Source of the DNA: JAUPVN01 sp964423475
GTDB taxonomy: Bacteria; Patescibacteriota; Saccharimonadia; Saccharimonadales; CAIOMD01
DNA: 16,797 bases
Direction of reading: 5' to 3'
NCBI GenBank assembly: GCA_964423475.1
Contig: CAYRFD010000018.1
Location: forward strand, 1-16,797
The position numbers and the translations under genes were made by a program. The notes below the pieces were generated by a model. The model searched no databases and was not told the DNA's origin. It worked only from the letters and a program-made list of their open reading frames with translations. Below are positions 13,358-16,797 of the stretch, piece after piece (the stretch's first letter is position 1; each line of letters starts with the position of its first letter).

Positions 13358-14074
13358 ATGAAAAGCCCAGAACAAAACGGTGGGGACGAACTAGCACCGT
13401 TAATTAAAATGTGTAGTAGCTGTGATGATTATTTTTTCTTAGATTCTAGCAATAGCCATGCTGTTGATTATGTTATAGAATCAAAAAAATATTTAAACCA
13501 TTTATATACTACTTGCCCACATTGCAAACAAACTGAATTTAGTTTTACTAAAAATAATCCACTTAGATTTATAAGATATCTTTCAGACAGAGGCATACCT
13601 ATCATAGAAATGGTAGAACCCTACCCGTTAGTAGATGAAATATACAGTTATAATAATCCAACCAATAATACAAATAGTTTAGATCAAATACCAGAACTAG
13701 AAACCGCTAATGGTAGTAGCGCTGATCTAACCCCAGAACAAGAAGCAGTTGTAAAATACTTTAGTGAATTATTGTCATCATTTATAAAAACTGGGGCAGA
13801 TTTTGCTATAGCTGTTGAAGGTATCAAGAAAACTCCTATCGATATAGACATACGCCACAATAATGATATTTTACTGGCAACGTGTAATAGTTGTGCGCTA
13901 AATTATGAAATTAGTAATAGCAACACAGAATTATTATTATTTACCGAAATAGATCATGTAGAATTAAATGGAGTAAGCAGTAAATGCCCACATTGTTACG
14001 CAAATAATTATTCAATGTCAAAAGACTACTTAGACAAAGCGATGAGAAAAGGAATTCAAACCAAACTATTATAA
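13358..14074 (+). CDS. Uncharacterised protein with two identically spaced zinc-binding modules
   Basis: 238 aa, soluble. Two Cys4 modules with the same spacing: C19-x2-C22-x30-C53-P-H-C56 and C176-x2-C179-x30-C210-P-H-C213. Each is followed by a short helix ending in R/K-x-G-I. Between them lies a polar linker (about 95-122) and a helical segment starting LTPEQEAVVKYFSELL. This looks like an internal duplication of a treble-clef or zinc-ribbon module holding one Zn2+ each. I do not recognise the family; nucleic-acid or protein binding is typical for such modules but not shown. It stands alone, divergent from the I78-like gene and convergent with the next gene. The 14075-14266 stretch after it is AT-rich and shows no clear element. 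Confidence 0.75.
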   Translation: MKSPEQNGGDELAPLIKMCSSCDDYFFLDSSNSHAVDYVIESKKYLNHLYTTCPHCKQTEFSFTKNNPLRFIRYLSDRGIPIIEMVEPYPLVDEIYSYNNPTNNTNSLDQIPELETANGSSADLTPEQEAVVKYFSELLSSFIKTGADFAIAVEGIKKTPIDIDIRHNNDILLATCNSCALNYEISNSNTELLLFTEIDHVELNGVSSKCPHCYANNYSMSKDYLDKAMRKGIQTKLL

Positions 14075-14266
14075 AATTGTAAATGTATATAATAAAATTT
14101 AATTTTTAATCGTGTTAGCCTAGCAAAATATCGTACATACCAATATTTAAAAGATATGTAAAATATTGAATTAACTTTTTTAAATATAAACTTAGTGTTT
14201 ATTCTTTTATTAACGTTTGGTTATTAATTTTTATTTTAACTTAATTAAATATTTCTAAATAATAAA

Positions 14267-14713
14267 TCAATATATATTAGAAAAAGGGTTACGCCTATTA
14301 TTATGAGCATCTATTATTGTGCCGATGCTGCGTAATGCTATATGGCTTTCTGGCAAGCCTCTTGTTCTTAAGGTATCAATAACGTAACTACGGCTACCGT
14401 GCAATATACCCGTACCAGAATAATGCCCCTGCCAAGGGTTAAGATCGCTAATTATATCGCTTTCTGTAGGTGTAGCATTAGCATCTGAATGGGCAATCAA
14501 AAAATGCCAGACTCTGTTAGTATCCATATGTAGCTCTCGCCGCGCAACTAATCCTTCTGTTTTTAGTCTTTCAAATACATAATACGTCAACAAATGGCAT
14601 AGGTTTCCCCTAGTCTGGTCATAGCCTAGCTGCAGGTTTCTTTCAGCATTCAAAGCTTCAGCAACATCATGTGCATGTAATTTCACGAGTGTATGTAAAT
14701 CTGGATCAATCAT
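14267..14713 (-). CDS. Small uncharacterised protein with possible Cys-His-Asp triad
   Basis: 148 aa, soluble. The layout G-N-L-C39-H-L-L-T-Y-Y-V at the head of a helix, RVWH70FLIAH on a strand, and ESDIISDLNPWQ (D86 or D90) soon after resembles the nucleophile helix, His strand and Asp of papain-like or transglutaminase-like enzymes. That is a pattern argument only; I cannot name the family. The last codon is followed by TGA, the only gene here ending in TGA; a TAG follows three codons later, so the end is fixed either way. TATAAT (14734-14729) upstream may be its -10. It is slightly richer in GC than its flanks, with an even codon use. Confidence 0.6.
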   Translation of the reverse strand: MIDPDLHTLVKLHAHDVAEALNAERNLQLGYDQTRGNLCHLLTYYVFERLKTEGLVARRELHMDTNRVWHFLIAHSDANATPTESDIISDLNPWQGHYSGTGILHGSRSYVIDTLRTRGLPESHIALRSIGTIIDAHNNRRNPFSNIY

Positions 14714-14815
14714 ATTTATAGCTAATATATTATATAACTAAATCACATAATTAATTACTAAAAATAAATTAAATATATATAAAAATATAAAAGGCTTCAA
14801 TAACTAAATTGTTAG

Positions 14816-15781
14816 TTATATATATCTTTTTAACCGCCTACCTTTAGTATTAACAATATTTGCGGCCCTATTACCAATAGATTCATCTGCATAATAATTT
14901 GTCTGATCATAAAACTGACGAGCAAGTATATTAATTATTTTTAATAACCGTTCTATTTCATCATTATCTTCTAAATTAAACTTAGATTGGCTGTATACAT
15001 ATAGTTTATTAGAAATTATTTCAATATCGTACAATTTAGCATTTTGTATAACAGCCTGCATAACATCTGGTGTAAATATGTATAAAGCATCTTTTTCGTA
15101 ATCTCTTGGAGCATATAGAGTAAAATAATCATTAAAATTACCCTCTAATGATATTTTCTGGTTGCTAGCAAAACCTACAGGCAGGTTAGATAATAAACCC
15201 ATAATATTGTTGGCCTTAGAATCTAAAAGCATATGTGGTACGTTTCTGGGCAAATCAAAAACTATATAACTATAGGTAAATGTTCTACTATTTTTACCGT
15301 AACCAGAAGTATATGAATAACTACCAATCTCAGAATTGTACTTATCATTAAATAAATATGCATAGTTAATAATTTTATTACGACCCTCATTAAATATTAG
15401 CCCGCTGTAAGCCGATAAATCTTGGGTAGACACAAAACCAATATTATTTGCTTTTGCAAACTGGCTCATTTTGAATTTAGATACAAGTTTATGAATAAAA
15501 GAATAAGAATAAAAAAATGCAAAAACAAGAAATACGGCTATAAATAATACATAAAATAAAACAGATGACATCGCTAAATCTGCACCAAAAATACTATCAA
15601 ATACAATACCAAGTACAAAAAATATAAAAAGCCCAAATATTATAAAGGCTAACAATAAACTTAATGTATTACTTAATAAATCATTCTTAAAAATAGTCCA
15701 AATTTGCGCTAACCCTGCCTTTTTATGTAAAGCCTCATAATTGTAGGAAACTGTGTTTATATCTTTTAAATTTTTTTGCAT
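14816..15781 (-). CDS. Two-helix membrane protein of saccharibacterial type (DUF3137-like)
   Basis: 321 aa. Two adjoining membrane helices at about 38-61 and 73-95 form a hairpin near the N-terminus, then a large soluble domain. The segment SLEGNFNDYFTLYAPRDYEK, then DALYIFTPDVMQAVIQNAKL and YDIEIISNKLYVYS, is characteristic of uncharacterised saccharibacterial membrane proteins and resembles DUF3137; this is from memory. A Tyr/Ser/Gly-rich stretch (SEIGSYSYTSGYGKNSRTFTY) sits mid-domain. The C-terminus is basic (KGRRLKRYI). Function unknown. Promoter candidate TTGTTA-18-TACAAT (15823-15794); no ribosome binding site. Gene stands alone. Confidence 0.8.
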   Translation of the reverse strand: MQKNLKDINTVSYNYEALHKKAGLAQIWTIFKNDLLSNTLSLLLAFIIFGLFIFFVLGIVFDSIFGADLAMSSVLFYVLFIAVFLVFAFFYSYSFIHKLVSKFKMSQFAKANNIGFVSTQDLSAYSGLIFNEGRNKIINYAYLFNDKYNSEIGSYSYTSGYGKNSRTFTYSYIVFDLPRNVPHMLLDSKANNIMGLLSNLPVGFASNQKISLEGNFNDYFTLYAPRDYEKDALYIFTPDVMQAVIQNAKLYDIEIISNKLYVYSQSKFNLEDNDEIERLLKIINILARQFYDQTNYYADESIGNRAANIVNTKGRRLKRYI

Positions 15782-15857
15782 TGCTTAAGTTCTATTGTAT
15801 TATTAGTAGCCCTAATATAACAATACCAAACAATCTAAAATCACAATCTAGTCGGGT

Positions 15858-15871
15858 CTTTACCCGTAAAG
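15858..15871. repeat. Palindrome in the 15782-16018 intergenic region
   Basis: CTTTAC-CC-GTAAAG is a 14-bp palindrome, overlapping an alternative hairpin CGGGT/ACCCG (15853-15866). It lies between the divergent promoters of the flanking genes and could be an operator. The remainder of this 237-bp stretch has no gene that I can support. Confidence 0.4.
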
Positions 15872-16018
15872 TTAACTATTACATCCCCAATATTGACCAA
15901 AGTTTTGTAATTTTGATTTCTGCTAAATGTCATACATTTAGTTTCATTGACTTGACTTTTATATATAAATAGTTTTTAATTATTATCTATAGGAGTTTAC
16001 TGTTTTAAGTTCAAAAAT

Positions 16019-16651
16019 ATGGAAATAGCTGATTCATTTGGAATATATATTCCTACTCTACCAAATACAACTATAAAATTATCATCACTAGTAGAAACTA
16101 TGATTAATAATGGTACTGTTGAATGCCTAAATGACGATGACACTATTGGCCCATTTGCAGTAACAATTGTAAGAAAGCACGTAATCCATAACCATCCAAG
16201 CACAAAAGATGAATTTACGCCTGGTTTAGGCGAAATACTAGATATTATGTTCGCTAAATACCCAAGAGCTCTAGAGCATTTAGCTTCAGGTGCTCCCAAA
16301 AATGTAACAATACAAGGTTTTAATAAACATCGTAAAGCACATAATTTAAGCGTAAAGGTTGATTTAGACCCAAAAACTAAAAGATATTTAAGACTATTAG
16401 GCAAGGCATTAACAGAATTGGGCTACCCAAATGTAATGGCTAGCAATACACATTTATCATTAGCTAAATTTAGTAAAAATATAGAAAGGCCTAATGGCAT
16501 TAAAAGAGTTACGGATAAAGCAGAACGCTCAGCACGCATACTTGGTCTTTACGAAAATAATGGCCTTAGTTTAGGTAGGCTGGTTATTGGAGCAACGTAC
16601 GATTCGCCTCACCCCAACTATGAAGAGTTTTTAGAACAACACAAAATTTAA
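16019..16651 (+). CDS. Uncharacterised protein, possible 2H-phosphoesterase-like fold
   Basis: 210 aa, soluble. The C-terminal half has LLGKALTELGYPNVMASNTH, then LSLAKF, where H145-L-S147 after an amphipathic helix matches the second H-x-S/T motif of LigT-type 2H phosphoesterases. The expected first H-x-T motif is not clear: GPFAVTIVRK (44-53) has the right strand pattern without His, and H57/H59 are alternatives. It may therefore be an inactive relative or an unrelated protein; I cannot name it. An AGGAG at 15991-15995 is too far (23 nt) from the ATG to serve it, so the true start could be a rarer codon upstream. A good terminator follows. Confidence 0.6.
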   Translation: MEIADSFGIYIPTLPNTTIKLSSLVETMINNGTVECLNDDDTIGPFAVTIVRKHVIHNHPSTKDEFTPGLGEILDIMFAKYPRALEHLASGAPKNVTIQGFNKHRKAHNLSVKVDLDPKTKRYLRLLGKALTELGYPNVMASNTHLSLAKFSKNIERPNGIKRVTDKAERSARILGLYENNGLSLGRLVIGATYDSPHPNYEEFLEQHKI

Positions 16652-16699
16652 TAATTATTTAAGCTTTAATATGTATTATTTTGCATTTATTCTATCTGT

Positions 16700-16722
16700 T
16701 AAAGGCCAAACCTTTAGTTTTT
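16700..16722 (+). terminator. Intrinsic terminator
   Basis: TAAAGG (16700-16705), loop CCAAA, CCTTTA (16711-16716), then GTTTTT. It lies 49 nt past the stop of the 16019-16651 gene and has a T tract only on the plus strand. Confidence 0.55.
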
Positions 16723-16728
16723 AGGATT

Positions 16729-16797
16729 TTATTTGTTGTTATTTATGGTGGGGAGGATTACGGTTATTAGCTCGTCGGTTTTTTGTAGTTTGTGTTG
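16729..16797 (-). CDS. C-terminal tail of a gene entering from the right edge
   Basis: A minus-strand frame open from the window edge encodes QHKLQKTDELITVILPTINN-NK and stops with TAA at 16731-16729. The A/C-rich sense strand and charged/hydrophobic pattern look coding, and the plus-strand terminator just beyond would separate it from the convergent gene. Only 22 residues are visible, so no family can be named. Confidence 0.35.
   Translation of the reverse strand, partial: QHKLQKTDELITVILPTINNNK

Noticed and set aside
16745..16797. Plus-strand frame MVGRITVISSSVFCSLC at the right edge
   Set aside because: No ribosome binding site and G/T-rich codons unlike the other genes; the minus-strand frame over the same bases looks more like coding sequence.

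Overview
This is an AT-rich, densely packed bacterial window that looks like Patescibacteria/CPR, most probably Candidatus Saccharibacteria (TM7). The reasons are a two-gene phosphoketolase plus acetate kinase unit as the only visible carbon-energy genes, small genes with touching or overlapping ends, many lineage-restricted small membrane proteins, and frequent -10 boxes placed 6-9 nt before a start codon (leaderless transcripts). UGA is not read as glycine: none of the long genes has an in-frame TGA and one gene appears to end in TGA. The phylum call is inferred from family recognition, not from a marker tree. A 100-N scaffold gap lies at 10782-10881.

Layout. 1-480 (minus): 5' end of metK under a SAM-I riboswitch whose terminator hairpin also covers the ribosome binding site. 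478-1615: a Fur-family repressor divergent from a glutaredoxin plus membrane-anchored rhodanese pair. 1610-5130 (minus): phosphoketolase overlapping acetate kinase, which together turn sugar phosphate into acetyl phosphate and then ATP. 5364-8049 (minus): a HEPN-like/CBS fusion protein and the ribosome-linked GTPase BipA/TypA. 8078-8947 (plus): a four-helix membrane protein and a Nudix hydrolase. 8956-9540 (minus): a Phd/RelE-type toxin-antitoxin pair with an inverted-repeat operator over its promoter.

9539-10021 is the most unusual part. A strong promoter drives a structured non-coding element (A). Then comes tRNA-Gln(CUG) with encoded CCA, and then a second, diverged copy of the element (B) ending in an exact 13-nt copy of the tRNA 3' end. 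A and B share primary blocks and keep the same hairpins with different stem sequences, so they look like a paralogous structured RNA or a duplicated RNA/tRNA unit. I do not recognise the family.

10061-16797: a Ham1-like NTP pyrophosphatase, a DUF427 protein plus a small membrane protein cut by the gap, a PPM-type phosphatase, a short coiled-coil gene broken by one in-frame TGA, a membrane-anchored I78-like inhibitor, a protein with two identically spaced zinc modules, a small protein with a possible Cys-His-Asp triad, a two-helix membrane protein of saccharibacterial type, a protein with a 2H-phosphoesterase-like motif, and the tail of one more gene at the right edge. Several of these look surface-located or accessory.
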